Source: Rhododendron vialii (lineage: Eukaryota; Streptophyta; Magnoliopsida; Ericales; Ericaceae). Taken from it: DNA of 64,000 bases. The notes beneath the pieces were generated by a model. The model was not told the DNA's origin and searched no databases. It was given only the letters and a program-made list of their open reading frames with translations. Positions 23,382 through 37,500 of the stretch are shown here, one piece after another (positions within the stretch are counted from its first letter, which is position 1; every line of letters begins with the position of its first letter). The stretch is from assembly GCF_030253575.1 (NCBI RefSeq), contig NC_080569.1, forward strand, positions 4,031,501 through 4,095,500, given 5' to 3'. Position numbers and translations under genes: made by a program.

Positions 23382-24707
23382 TTATTGAAAATTGTGCAGA
23401 GATTAAAAAGGTACTCCCAAAAATGGGAACCAAGCGGAGTGCTACAATAATCGGATAATTGTTATGTACAGAATTATTCCACACATGATGCTTTTCCTGA
23501 AGATTTGTAATCACGGTAACAACTAAGCAATGGTGAAGTTAGGGGGGTGTCAAGTGATGGCAGCGGTCAACGCAACAATTTATAGTACAACTGTATATAT
23601 TTACTACCAAACTCCAGATTTATACTTCTAAATTATGAGGTGAAGTATCGAAAGACAGAGAATTTAAAAAATTGAGAAAAGAGAACTATAGTAGCTGCAA
23701 CGAATAAATAAAGCTTGAAATCCGACATTCAATATACAACATTATACTCTTTGTTCAAAATGCTCACAAGAATATACTGCTGGATTATTTTTCACGGGAA
23801 TAGTGGAATACTATACTTCTCTACTTCATACTAAAAATAGAGTTACAATTTTCGTTCATCGCCATTTTCACAATGTAAACTCTACCTACAGGTTGGGGGA
23901 TTACTTCCGAGTCCTTCATAGCCATTTGCTCCCAGTCTTTTCACTGCAATACCAGCCAAAGATTGCCATTAAACAGCCTCTAATACGTTATACTTGTGCA
24001 AAAGAACCAGTAGAGAAGAAAACAAGGGAGTCTATGCCAAAATATATATCAAAATCTGGATTAGTGAGAGGCTTTACTTGTAAATTCGTGGTACATGGAG
24101 GCACCGATGGAAATACTGCACAGTGAGATGCCTGACTCTTGAAGAAACACATCAAAAGAGTCCTGACAAAGAAGAAACAAAGGAAGGATCAATATCCAAT
24201 CAAATACATTTTCTACTTTTAGGAATCACAAATCAAACATTACTGGAACTAACTTACAAGTTTTGAGGGAGGTTCCTTAAAGGGTCTTCAAAAGATACGG
24301 AAAAAAACTCCATACAGTACACTCAAAAGTCACAGTTGAGGATCCCAACTCTTAGACAACAATACACAACTCATGACCTCATTGACTAACTTACTGGGTC
24401 TGCTAAGCACATAAAGCATTCTAGACACATGATAGCATATTTTACCCATGCTCAGTCCTTCGAACTCTTTCCCTTAAAATATTAGGTTGTTTCAAAATTT
24501 CATAGATTGATCACATTCAACTATCGTTTTCATACACCTCACAAACACGATCCAAGGACAACTATCCTCTACTACATGTAAAATTCTTCTTAACATTCAA
24601 GCTTGTGCGGACTTTTCTTCTCTTTCACTCCTTTTTTGGGCTTTGACCACTCAAAATTCTTATAAAAATCCATCAGGGAAGCAACAGAAGGAAAGTTACC
24701 TCACATA
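23091..24707. other. Convergent intergenic region between NPGR2-like and PSAT1-like genes
   Basis: It should hold both 3' untranslated regions: a poly-A signal-like AATAAA near 23180 for the plus gene, and sequence up to 24707 for the minus gene. A (GA)n tract occupies about 23333-23379. No further gene is seen; the plus-strand open frame at 23803-24126 shows no family resemblance. Confidence 0.5.
23333..23379. repeat. (GA)n microsatellite
   Basis: A pure GA dinucleotide run of about 46 bases lies downstream of the NPGR2-like gene. Confidence 0.95.
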
Positions 24708-25164
24708 TTACAAATAATGCAAGAGGAGATCAGCTGAAGAATTCTTTAGCCTACAGCTCTGCCCGAGGTGAACATCTCCAAAGACATATCTGTACATTAT
24801 GCAGCAAGTGAAACAGATAGCCATAGAATCCCAAGGAACACAGAAGTTCAAAAAGGAAGAATAAGTACCTATATTCGCAATGCTCTGGCCATGCACAACG
24901 AGCTTTACCATAGTCCCAGTAACAGTCCTCATACCTCAGAGGACCACGCTTAGCTGTTCTATGTAAAGCTTAAGAGGTGTACTAAAATTTAATAAACACG
25001 AAGAATAAGGACTAGATCTACCTTTCATAACAAATTTTGATTTTGCATCAGGATGGATGTCGTGCCACATCTCAAGCCATAATTCCCGCATTAGTACTGG
25101 AGCTTTAACAATGTTCCTGTGATTTGCTACAAGAAAGCAGACAATGAAGTTAGATATAAAAAAT

Positions 25165-25202
<38 letters not shown>

Positions 25203-28200
25203 AAAACTGGGTCCATCTCCTTAGGTTCTTTCCTAAGTCTCCAAGTTGCAAGGCTGTATGGACTGTGTTTTTTTTATTTATCATAGGCTGTATGGACTGT
25301 GTTGATCTTCCATTCTGTTGCTTAGAAGGAACTGCTATGGAGCACGGGTACCGGTACGCGGTACGGGTACGGGTACGGGAAACGGCAAAACCCCAAAAAA
25401 GTAGGGTACGGGTACGGCGGGGGTACGGCGAATAGATATATAATTTTTTTCTATTTTTTATTGCTTTAAATGAAATGTAAACCCATTTTACCAACAAAAA
25501 GTAACATAGATAAAAGTTCGAAGTTCATACATCAAGTTCAACGTGCCTAGATCAAAGCTAGACGAGTTCCTTGTTCCTTACATACCAACAGTACTTACAA
25601 ACATTGACATGTGTATATAAAAGAGAGAGAACTTACGTCTTCTGTTCCGATTTGGAGCCCTAGACTCAGTGTATGTGTATGTAAAAGACAAAAAAATTAC
25701 ACAATAAGCCCATATTTTATAATTATTTACAAAAAAATCCCTGAAATTTTGAAAAAAAAATCATTTTGGGCTAAAACGTACCCATGCCGTACCCATGCCG
25801 TACCCAAGCCGTACCCTTGCCGTACCCATGCCGTACCCAAAATTATCAAAAGTACCCGATCAAATTTTGCCGTACCCGGTACGTTTTTGCCGTACCGGCG
25901 CCGTACCCGTACCCGTACCCGGTACGGGTACAGCGACATTTCTGAAGTACCCGTGCTTCATAGGAAGGAAGGTAGAGAAGCTTTCATAACATCTTTCTAT
26001 GACGCTAAGGGAACATGAGCATTAATAATGCCTCATGGTCTAGTGGGCTTTAGCTGCAAGAACGCATATATGGCACTTTGGGATGCATCATTTCCATCTC
26101 TTATTAAACTTTGACGTTAAATGCAAGTGTTGTGCTTAGAAGTTGACAAAGTGAATCCACGAGAAAGATGAATATTGGGAACCAAAGTTTTGCGATTACC
26201 TTTGCTCGCCGACGAGCAAAAAAATAACTAGTTGGTGTAGACTTATTTTCATCCAAGGCTTTTGGCAGCATCAGCAACATGTATATCATGACAGCGTTTT
26301 AACTTTAAAGCATATCATCAAGAATCATCATGACTCGTGCTCAGCCAAAATAGTTCCATGTTAAGCATTTTTTTTCATGCCAAGTATATACAGAGCCTTG
26401 AATCCTTGAGGCCATAGGTCCCCCAAAATTGCATACAACTGTTTCATGTGCATGATAAGACATGTCACGTACCCTTGTCAAGTTCCCAAACAGCTGTCCT
26501 TCTCCCAGGAAGACTCTCAGAATCTTCATAATAGGTTATGTACTTCACCCTAGGTGACCTTGTCATGCTGGGAACTATATCCTCTTCATGATGATGTTCT
26601 ACATTAAGGTGCACTTGTACGTCTGACCCATCATGCTCTGACTGAAATCATTAACAACCATAAGGTCATTTCTCAATAAGAAATGCTAGAACTCTCAGAT
26701 AGTTTGGTAGTGAAGGTGAAAATGAGGCCTCAGTTCCCAATACATCAGTGCATATTTCGTGGCTCCTTATTTCCACAAATAGGACAGATTAGAGGAGAGA
26801 ATATGCAAAGTGAGATTATGGAAAAGAAATTAATTTAAAAAGCCATCAAATTTGAAGTGCTAAATGATGCCGTGAGATATTATCAATTTCCGAGTCTTTG
26901 CTCATCTAGTCAATGGAGAAAATAGTGGGACAGAATAGATTGCATTATTTCTTCCCTAGGATTAGAAGCCATCAAGAACTGCTGTCATGGGGTTTTTTTT
27001 TCCTCCAAATTTTAGCAGTAATTGAGGGTGTTAAATGATTTTCGACTCTCACAGTATTTGAGAATTTTAGAGACGGATGACGGGTAAATGCTGCTGCCAT
27101 AAACTTTTTCTGCGTTATTAACATCTCCTTGCCCACGTAAGTCCCAAGTTAAAGCATAATGTGGTATATGGTGTTAAAAATAAAAATGATTACAAACATT
27201 CATATGAAGCATTTCTATTTTGAGGCATCAAGCCACACAAATGCTTTCTGTTCTATCCATTCAGTCCCATGTGATTGGAGAATCTTTAGCCTATGTGAAA
27301 GATGAGCCATTAAAGCATATGTTGTTGTCACATGTTGAAAACATACAAGTTAAAAAAACTTTCCTCAAAGGGTACCTGCCCTGACAGTAGAGTTCCAATC
27401 ATGCCCCAACTAAGTATCCTTAGGGATGGGGATGGGGTCGTCCTCAATCTGTGCTAACTGCCAACTGCCAAGACCAAGAAAGGGGTTCCCTGTGACTCTC
27501 CGAAACTCACCTATTCTCATTTGGCCACCATCTTATTTTCTTGTTTGAAGCAAACAAAATGGTTTGGCAAAGCAACATGCTTTTTTTTATTATTTTTTAC
27601 CATCAGTCCATCACCCATAACAGTAAGTAAATAAGCTAGTGCGGTAACCAACCAACCTAGCTTATTTTGTGTTTCGTCTATTTGTTTACTTCAGGTTACC
27701 AAACGAGCCATTCCTAAGTATGATATTGGAAGAAACTTGTTTTAATGTGAGATCTAATTTTGGGAGCAAGTAATAGTTCGTTATGTGCACTTGAAGGAAT
27801 ATGGTACCTGAGGTGCCCTTGTGATGTTCACTTTCGGTCCCAGCCAATTCTTGCACCAAGAAAGGGAATGGTACGGTACCTGTTCACGAATCTCCCTTTA
27901 TCATCTAAGCTAAACAACAGACTACTTCAAAGTGGAGATATTGAAAGCCGCGACTTATCAAACATCCTATACTAGAATTTTGATTCATATTTACCGTCTC
28001 ATCCCCACTAGCAACTCCTGGGTTCCCTTCAACCAGATTACCTGACCTACAAGAATGGGAACAGAAGTTGAATGGGAACAGAAGTTGAATGGGAACTTTT
28101 AATGTGAACTTTGAAACATTTAAAGGATAGTAGCCTGCTACCAGCATAAACTGCTATGAACACAAGACATTGAGTGTTTCACTTGCTGCTGTTATTATAT

Positions 28201-28434
28201 CCATACTTTTTAATGTGTTGAAGGTGGCCAGAATGAGGGAGGAGGAGCTTGAAGAACACTATTGAAACGATCCTCAGATAGTACGATCCACAATCTCTTA
28301 TTCACTAAATATGCCAACATTCTAAAGTTAAACTGAAGGAAGAGGATTCCTAGTGCCGATGAGATGAAGAAGACGATAAGGCCCTGTAGATAGAATGATC
28401 GATATTTTGTCAATCAGTTTCGACACGGTTATCC

Positions 28435-28504
<70 letters not shown>

Positions 28505-31500
28505 TCTGCCTTTTTGGTTCTTGACATCTTGTTATGCAGGATTTACCCATGAAATACATCATAAATGGAGTCAATACCGCTTGCCAAGAGGAAGTACTTA
28601 CAGCTAAAGCATCTTACCTGCTGTCTCAACCAGGTTTCCATGTAAATTAAATGCCGAAGAGTGAAAATATACAGGAACTAGTAAGTACAGCGTGGTCGAC
28701 AGAACATCAATAAAACTGAGGTGGACTGCAGTTGGTATTTGGTAGCATTTCTTCTTGCTGATCTCACTAGTAACTTGTTTCTATTCAGAAATTTTACCAT
28801 GTCACAATATTTAACATAAGCAAAACTCAACTTCTTAGAAGTCCAATACAAGTACATACCAGTTAAAAAGTTAAAAAATAACATGTTAAATGTCCAGTAT
28901 GATCACTGATCAGGGAAATGACAGCTACCTGGAGTACAAAGATCCTTCAAACTCATATATGACATCAGTAATGATCCAGTTATCAGGATAAGGCTTGCCG
29001 CTTGGTGCAAAATAGTAACCGACCTGTTTTGCCATTTAAAGACACCCAATCGATCATCCATGGCAACATGGTTAAACGGTAAACATAGAACAGCCTGTAC
29101 AAAACAGTTGTGTGTGTGGGATTGAAGAGAAGGTAATCTTCTATAGACCCGTCCGTACTTGAGACTTCATAGAGCACTTTAAAACTTATGGCTGTGTATG
29201 CCCTTTAGAGTTTGGACAAGTCGCCAGGGAGACAAGTGTAAATTGGCAAAGGGTGAAAGTCAGATAGTGTTTATCTTTGTCAGGGCGTTATTTTTCTCCA
29301 ACTTGCAAGAGGCAAACCCAATTATTTTCCCAGCAACCACTGATCACAATGACTATGTACCCTACATGGGAGATTCCACACTTACTGATAAATCACCAGC
29401 ACTTTCACTAGTGCAAATGATTGGGGCATTTATACCTAATTACCAACCACGTCATCTTTCTTCACTAGCTAGCGGTTGGACCGTTGGGACAGAATTAGAT
29501 AACCCCTGCTCATATTGATGTCAGGACACCAAGGTTCTGAATACCGTATCGGTTAGGGTACCGGTTTTCTTATTGGAACGGTATGTACCGGTACCGGACA
29601 AATACCAGGTACCGTTTTGGATTTAGCGCTATTGCTATTACATATAGTCATAAATCGATTTTTTTTCCCATGCCTTGCAATTCATCATAAAATAAACTTT
29701 TATTAGACAACAAAAACTACACTCTCATTATATAAACCTCTTCTAATTAAAAAAAGAAAAAGATAAAAGCTCACAATTTTAAGTTCACAAAATAAATAAA
29801 TAAAAATCATTCTCCAGTCAACTCCTCTCCCAAATAAGGCCCAGGCCAGTCTTTTTCCTTTTTTTCTTTTGAACAAATACGTACTATCTAGAGACACATC
29901 ACACATGTAATAACCCTTTAAAAAAAAGAATGAAAGGGTAATTGGGCCTTGTCTCATTTAGGGTTTCCAAATTTTTATCCCTCCACCAGCAGCTTTCGTT
30001 CTACTCGGGCGTGACCTGCCATTGAGCCTCTCTCTCTCTCCAACCAGCCATGGCAAAACAGCACGGTATAGCTCTCTCTCTCTCTCTGTGATCGCGATCT
30101 GATTCTGACCGGGATGCGTCTCTCTCTCTCCTCCTCTCTTTGATCGCGATCTGATTCTGACCAGGATGCATTTGATCGCGATCTGATCTGGTTCTGAACG
30201 GTACCGGCAGAAATTTCTGGTACCTGCTTCTTGGCTGGAATTTCCCGAAATTGCCGGTATTCTCTGGTGAGCACCAGTTTTGAGAGCGGAACAAAATATG
30301 GGGTTCAAGGTACCGGATTCTGTCTAAAACGGTACATACCGGCCGGTATGGAATGGTATTGATAACCTTGCAGGACACACAAAACACCAACAGTTTTCTA
30401 ACAACCGTCAACATTAGTTCTCATCGAAACAAAGAAAGGACAAGAATGTTTTCAATGTCAAGACTGCTTGGCATGCCATTAGGGTGAAATACCCAAGTAA
30501 ACCACGGTTCAAGATAATCAGGGGAAGACATAATGTGCCTAGATGGTCGTTCATTCTATGGCTATCTGCTCTCCAAAGATTGAGCACTAAAGATAGGTTG
30601 CGAAGTTGGGGCATGCAAGTGGATGGGATTTGCTGCCTGTGTACTCTTGAAGAATCACCCACACATTCTTTGAATGTTCATTTTCTTCAGCAGTATTGCA
30701 GCATTTGATAACCAAGAATAGAGTGCAGGGGACACCTATGAAGTTAGGGGAAGTTCTTGACTGGTTCCATTCAAATGGAGGTGGTAATAGCAATGGTCTT
30801 AAGTTCATCAGTCTTTAAAGCACCGTGGCTGCTACTGTATATGGGTTATGGCAGGAATGAAACTCTCGAATTTTTCGAGTGGCGAAGGGACATGCACAGG
30901 TGCTTGATGGAATTGCAAATGCAATAAGGGACTTCCATAGCTCAAGAAGGAATGTGAAGCTCTCCACACAAAATAAAGACATTTGTGCGATCTGGGGTTT
31001 GTCTGAAAGAATTTTGCAAGCTGTATAGATAGGTTTTCTGTTTAAAAGTTTCATTTGAGTTGTTTTGCTGATTTATTGTTGCTTCTTGTAAAGGGATTTC
31101 ATCCCTAGAAAATTGTTTCCTGGTTTGAGCTTAATAATATTCTGCACTCATCAAAAGAAAAAAAAAAGAAAAAAAAGAAATGACAAGAAGTCAAGCGAAA
31201 CAAAAGTACTGTAAAATCGAACGGATACCAATGTGTTATTATTTCCAAGTGGCAGAAAACTGATGCACCAGCTCATAAAGTATGCGAATTTCTGGCTAAA
31301 ATTAGTTTCTGTTAGAATTTAGTACCATAATGTTCCAAATAGTTACAAACCAAAAAGATGGAAGGCAGTTTGAGGTGAAGGATTCACTGGTATTGATACA
31401 AAGAACCAAAATTTTACGGCCATGAAGCAAGGAAAACATGAATATACCTCAGTTTTCGCATCTATTCCATATATACAGAATATGTTCTTTAAAGGTGGTC

Positions 31501-34500
31501 TATCCCAAGGCGCCAATGGATTCAGAACCGGATCACCATGATATGTCCTGAAACATAGTTGAAAGCAAAGTCCGAAAGTTTTTCTATCACTGATGCCAAT
31601 CAATTCAAGAACATAATCAAGGAAAAAAGCACAAGTTTTTCTTTCCTAATATCAGTACAAAAAAACAAGCCTGCATCCAAGGACAAGCCCATTCACAAAA
31701 GAAAATTATGGGAGGCAAAAAAGATGCAGGAAACTTCAACAAAGATGACAATAATACAGATAATAGCTATAGCAGTATATACGGGCAGATCTCATATTGT
31801 GCTTCCCTCAATGTTACCATTAGAGAAATAGCCGACCCCAAGTAATTGCCACAAATGCTTATTGCAACATCACAAGAGATTTGAGTAGAGTTGTGATCGG
31901 GAGACGTGATAATCCAGGAAGTTCATGATGATACATAGATTCATGCCTCAAGCAAAAGAAGCAGGAGTTTCAGACAGTTAACGAGTAGTTTCAACAGTAA
32001 GTTGGCATGCTTGCACCGAACTGTTAATGCATTTTGTAGTATTAGGAAGCTTCCAAATGAAAGTGTTAATTGAACATACGAAGCACACTCACTTGTATAA
32101 CTGGTATAAGAGTCTTTTGCTTTCAGGATCATAATCTTCTATAGCTTTGAAAAAGGTCCCATCTGATACTTCACGAGCCGAAAAGGACAACTGAGTTGGT
32201 AATCCACATTCCATAATAGACATGTTTGCCTGAGCTACTTCGAATATGGATGGATAAGTATCAACTCCTGACAATGTAAAACAACAAAAAGAACCATCTA
32301 AGCATGGTAAAACCAATGTGGCCAAAACGCACCTCATGGAAGTTTTACCTTGTATTGATGGGATTTCAATATTGACTACATTTGTGGGCCATCCAGAAAA
32401 GTTCAACTGGTATTCATGTGCATCACACTGATAAGTGTGATGATTTTTTCTGCTCCCGCTATTGAAATGCTTCCAGTATATGTTATCGGTCCTACAATAC
32501 TTTGAGAATGGCATCATCCACATAGAAGAGCCAAATGAATTGTACAACAACCGAGCTGTTCCCTGGATGGAAAACCGAAGGTAAACATACTAACAAAGGC
32601 ATCTATAGAAAAATGGTACCAGTATCACATCATGAAGCACTCCAACAACCCTACTCAAATTTGGAAGATGAAAATGCAAGTTCACTCCCTCACATCCAGA
32701 TTTCAGAGTTGCATAAGCATTCATCTGTTCCTCTGGAAATGTAACAAGGTAGTAAACACATTTTATTGCCTAATTGGAGGTCTAAACATACTATATTTGG
32801 TTCTCAAGAAACTCAGAGCAATTGTAGGCTTCTCGGTCATTCGCTGTTCTTAATAAGAGGGATTAAAAGTTGAATCAGCATTTTCTTACAATGTAATCAC
32901 TGAAAATAGTGGAGAAAGTTGTATCATGTATGTGTCATATGTGTTAACACATCCAACTCAAAAGTCAAAACCAATTGGCTATAAGTGGAGAGGCCGTCCA
33001 GACTTATATATTGGTTTTGGAGGTTATATTTAACAAATGTGGGACAAGCTCCAACACTCCAACACTCCCCGCACATGTGACCCTTGACTCGCACTTGGTG
33101 AGGTAAAACACATGGTTCAACGCATAAGACAACAATCAACTATTAACAATAGACAAAGGGGGAAACGCCTCTGAAAATCTAGCTCTGATACCATGTTAAA
33201 GCATCCAACTCAAACCAATTGGTTATGAGTGAAGAGGCTGCCCAGACTCGTATACTGGTTTTGGATGTTATATTTAACTAATATGGGACAAGCTCCAACA
33301 ATATGAACGTTTTCTACCAAAAATGAGTACAAACGAGAACTATAATCAAGTTACATAGAGAAATAATGGAACCTCAGGTACAGGAAGACCAAATGTGCTT
33401 CCGGAAAGTGTTGCTTTTATGGTCTCAACTGAACCAAGATTAGGGGATCCTGATATCAAATAAAATAACAAGTTCAATAGAATGCATGCCTAGATTTGTC
33501 TGTACTGAAAAGTAACAAGAGTTCTAAAGTAGTGCGCCATACCAACAGCAAAATATGCATGAATGTGATCATCTAGCCACTGGACATATTTTTTGGGTGC
33601 TATTTCCAGCTTCAACCACTCCAAAAAGTAGCGGAAAACATTGTTGCCCAATGAATGGGCAAAAACAATTGAGGGGCCACCACGAAGTTTAAGGGCAGTT
33701 TCAAATGTAAGCCTGCAATGATAACCGAAGTAAGAAAAGGCTCAAGTGAAGAGCAATACTCTCTGAGGAAACTCATCAGATCCCCAAGTGAAGGTAAGCA
33801 GAGAAAAAAAAAAGCAGACAGAAAGTCCTCTACAGATAAGAAAACAAACCATATAATGTCTGTGATTGCCGATCAATTTTAATTTCATCATTTTTCCAAG
33901 TCCAAAGAGGGATAGGAGGTAATTTATAATTCACGATGTAACTAGTGCAGATGACAGTCTACATTACAAGTCTCGGTTAAATATTTATGAGATATCAATG
34001 ATCAGGCCTCCTGATCCAACTCTTCAAATTGTTAGAAAAAGAATACGAAAACAGTTGTGGAACCTAACTGTAGTGCAAACAGATCACATTTGATTAGGCT
34101 ATCAAACTTTTTGGTAGTAAAGGTACAATGCAAAGCACAGAGCAGTATGCATGTAAACTATATCTTGCAGCCTTACTACAGAGTGGCTCTGAAAAAGTTC
34201 AAGTACTAAAAAAACTATATATTAAAAAATGTGCATCAGAGCCAGTAAAACAAGAGTGCAAGAAATAATGTAAGATATATACAAACTTTAGTTTGTGAAA
34301 GTAGATATCTCGCTCCTCAAGCTTTGATGGCGACAATCTCCAGTCGTAGGGAACAGCAATGATTGCATTAGCCTCAATACCAAATTCAATGCACCATTTG
34401 ACCCAGTCTTTCCACACTGACGAAAGAGGACCTGAAGACCATGTATTACTTTTCAGGGGAAGAAGAAATCAAGTTATTTATAGCATCCAGTATAGGCAGA

Positions 34501-37500
34501 TAGACATCTTATATATTTTATGGAACTTGTTGTGGTGGAGATAAACATTTGCCTATACTTGTTGCAGTATAGGCAGACAGACATCTCGCATATCTTAAGG
34601 AACTTGTTGCAGTGGAGATCAACATTTTGTGTTTTTTAAAAATGAGAAGAAGGATATAATTCTGAGGAAAATAATGTAACAGAATTATCGTAAGTATGCA
34701 TGACTGGAACTTCCAAATACATCTTCTTTACAGGGTCAGATACATGACCAGATGAAAGAAGTTCTGGTCACTGGAGACAGATGTTCATTTAATTCACTAG
34801 TGTTACAGCAGGCCATCTGTAGTAAAAAATTTCTGCCTTCTACAACAAAGGAAAATAAATTGGTACAGGGTAAAGTTTGGGTGATGAGTTCAGTATGAGT
34901 GATAAGTTGACAGTTTATGCCAATAAGTGTATAATTTTATATCATGAATTCAATTTAGAGTTTGAGTGAACATATGGCCCTTGACAGAGCTCAATGGAGA
35001 AAAATGATTCATGTAGCCGACCCAATTGATTGGGACATAAGGCTCGGTTTGCTTTGGAACTTAATTTAGAGTATTTACATGCAATGCAACCTATTCATCA
35101 CCAGTACTGCAATTCAGTATTTACATGAAGTGATGAAACCTACAATTCAGTTTGTAAGACTTCAACGCTGAATTTTCCTCACCAGGGATTATTGTCTTCT
35201 GCGTAAACTTCAGTCATTTAAAAGAGTAAATTAGAAGGTGACAGATGACGAAAAACCCAACTGATTAGTTCTGATAAGGCATTTGTAGTAACTATTTTTC
35301 CAAATATTCTGCAACCATAGTACAAACTTTCACGCAGTCTTAAGCATTAGTATAAATGAACTGACCTCAATCAAGTATCATACATCAGGAAACTACAAAA
35401 CTGAGGGTCATAACCAAGCAAAAATGCTGAAGAGAGATAAAGCAAGAACGTAATGTAGAATACCTGTTATGTAACCTGGGTCAAGTTCTGTGATTGCAGA
35501 AAGACCACTATCAGGGCGAGACTTGCATTCTGGATGATCTGTTTCATTGTAAGGATCAAGAATAATGCACTTTATCCAGCAGTTGACAGCAGAAAGAAGC
35601 TGCATGACAGGCACAATATTCTTTGATCATCCACGATAGTAGGTATCGACAAAACAGAAGTTGTAACAATGCCCTATTTCCATAAAAACAAGTTTTGAAA
35701 TGCGTCAATACAACAATTTTTCCTGCAAATTACTGTGAAATACTAATTCTTATTAGGGAACATAAAATAGTTATGCACGTCAATGATCACTTGCTGGGAG
35801 CCTGGCAAGTGGCAACATATGAAGTAGTGAAATTATATTTGGATGAAAAGGTTGAAATGAAACCACTGCCCAGTGTCATTTTCTTTCTAGCTTGTCAACC
35901 CAACAATACAAAATTTAAATATATCACAGAAATAACATCGGCAGGAAACCTCACAAGGCACGAGGAAAAATCACACATCACAAGGGGTCATAAACTAGCC
36001 AAACGAGCCAAGAAAGTGGTTGATCAACCTTGATTTGAAAATTTAACGAACTTCAAAATATGTTCAAGCTCAACTTGTTTATAATACAATCCGATCTCAA
36101 ACAAACTTTAATTGAGCCGAGCACAAGTAGCTTGCATTTCTTATGCCCCATAAGCCGAACGAATAGCTTGTTCAAGTTAGAAATTTTATGCTTTGTTTGG
36201 AACTTGTGGAAAGGAAGGGAAAAGAAAAGAAAGTTTAAAATTTTTCCCTTCCTTTGTTTGATTTGAGAGAGAAGAGGAAAGAAAATGGCAAAATAGTGTC
36301 AGAATAGTAAAATTTTCCCCTTTCTTATCTCCCATTTTCCTTCTTAATTATTTTCCCTTCTCTTCCCTCACTTTCCACAAGTTCCAAATAGAGCATTAAT
36401 AAGCTACAAAAAATATTCGGCTTATTTACGGAACCAACTTATCTTGAACAAGCTTTTGTTGAGTGAACATGAGCTTAAACGCTGTTAGCAGCCCTAAAAG
36501 TTACTCGGCAGTCGGCAAAGGTAGGTCTCCAAATTACAAAATCCAACGTCATTTAGAGAAGCACTATGATCCGATCTCAAACGAACTTTAATTGAGCCGA
36601 ACACAAGTAGCTTGCATTTCTTATGCACCATAAGCCGAACAAATAGCTTGTCAACCTAGAGACTTTAACGAGCTACAAAAATATTCGGCTTATCAACGGA
36701 ACAAACTTATGACGAATGAGCTTTTATGGGGGTGTTTGGGAGCCAACTTTTTGACTTTTCATTTTCCACTTTTTGCCTTTTTGACTTTTGGGATTATGAT
36801 CAGAATGTATTTTGTATTTGATAGAGTGTTTGGATGATATGTGCAGAATGCATTTTGCAATAGGAGTACTGTTTGGAAGATATGGAATGAAAATGAATTA
36901 TGGATTGAATTTTTACTATATTGCCCCCGGTTATTAATAATAGTGTATAATGTATATAAATAATGTTTTAATCAATTTTTTTAAAATGTACTTCCGAAAT
37001 TGGTTATGTACATGAACTGAAAAGTGTCCCCCCTTTATTTTACTTATATTTTTATTATTTCAATTATTGTTTGTTGTTACTTTTCCATAAAAATGTTTTT
37101 GAATTATAAATTAAATTAATGATGAAGTTTAAACCAAAGTAATGAGAAAACCAAACAATACAAGAAGCGATGAAATTTATAATCTAAACATTAAGAAAGT
37201 ACAACACAAAATATTACTTAAATCCGGATTAAACCAAATTACAGAAATTATACAGGCATACTAGAAAATACATTACAACAGCAAATATTACAGAAAATCG
37301 GATTAAAAAAAATTACTCCAATTGAACAAACATACTACAACAGCGAAGAACTCATCTAACGGATACGATTAGCGACAATCCAATCTCGAATTGAAGCCCT
37401 TACATTGATCATCGTCAACAAACACGTTTCCATGTTTTTGAAAGGGCTTATACCTAAAAAGATAGATCCACTAGATTTCAAACCTATACAGGCATAATGT

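Noticed and set aside
23230..23514. Minus-strand frame with a Ser-Leu repeat
   Set aside because: It is a GA/CT microsatellite translation in the 3' flank of the NPGR2-like gene.
28395..28607. Open frame of alternating Arg-Glu residues
   Set aside because: It is the translation of a GA microsatellite within a PSAT1-like intron.
29958..30414. Overlapping minus-strand frames of about 100-137 residues
   Set aside because: They read through CT runs and GATCGCGATC repeats inside a hAT-type element and resemble no protein.
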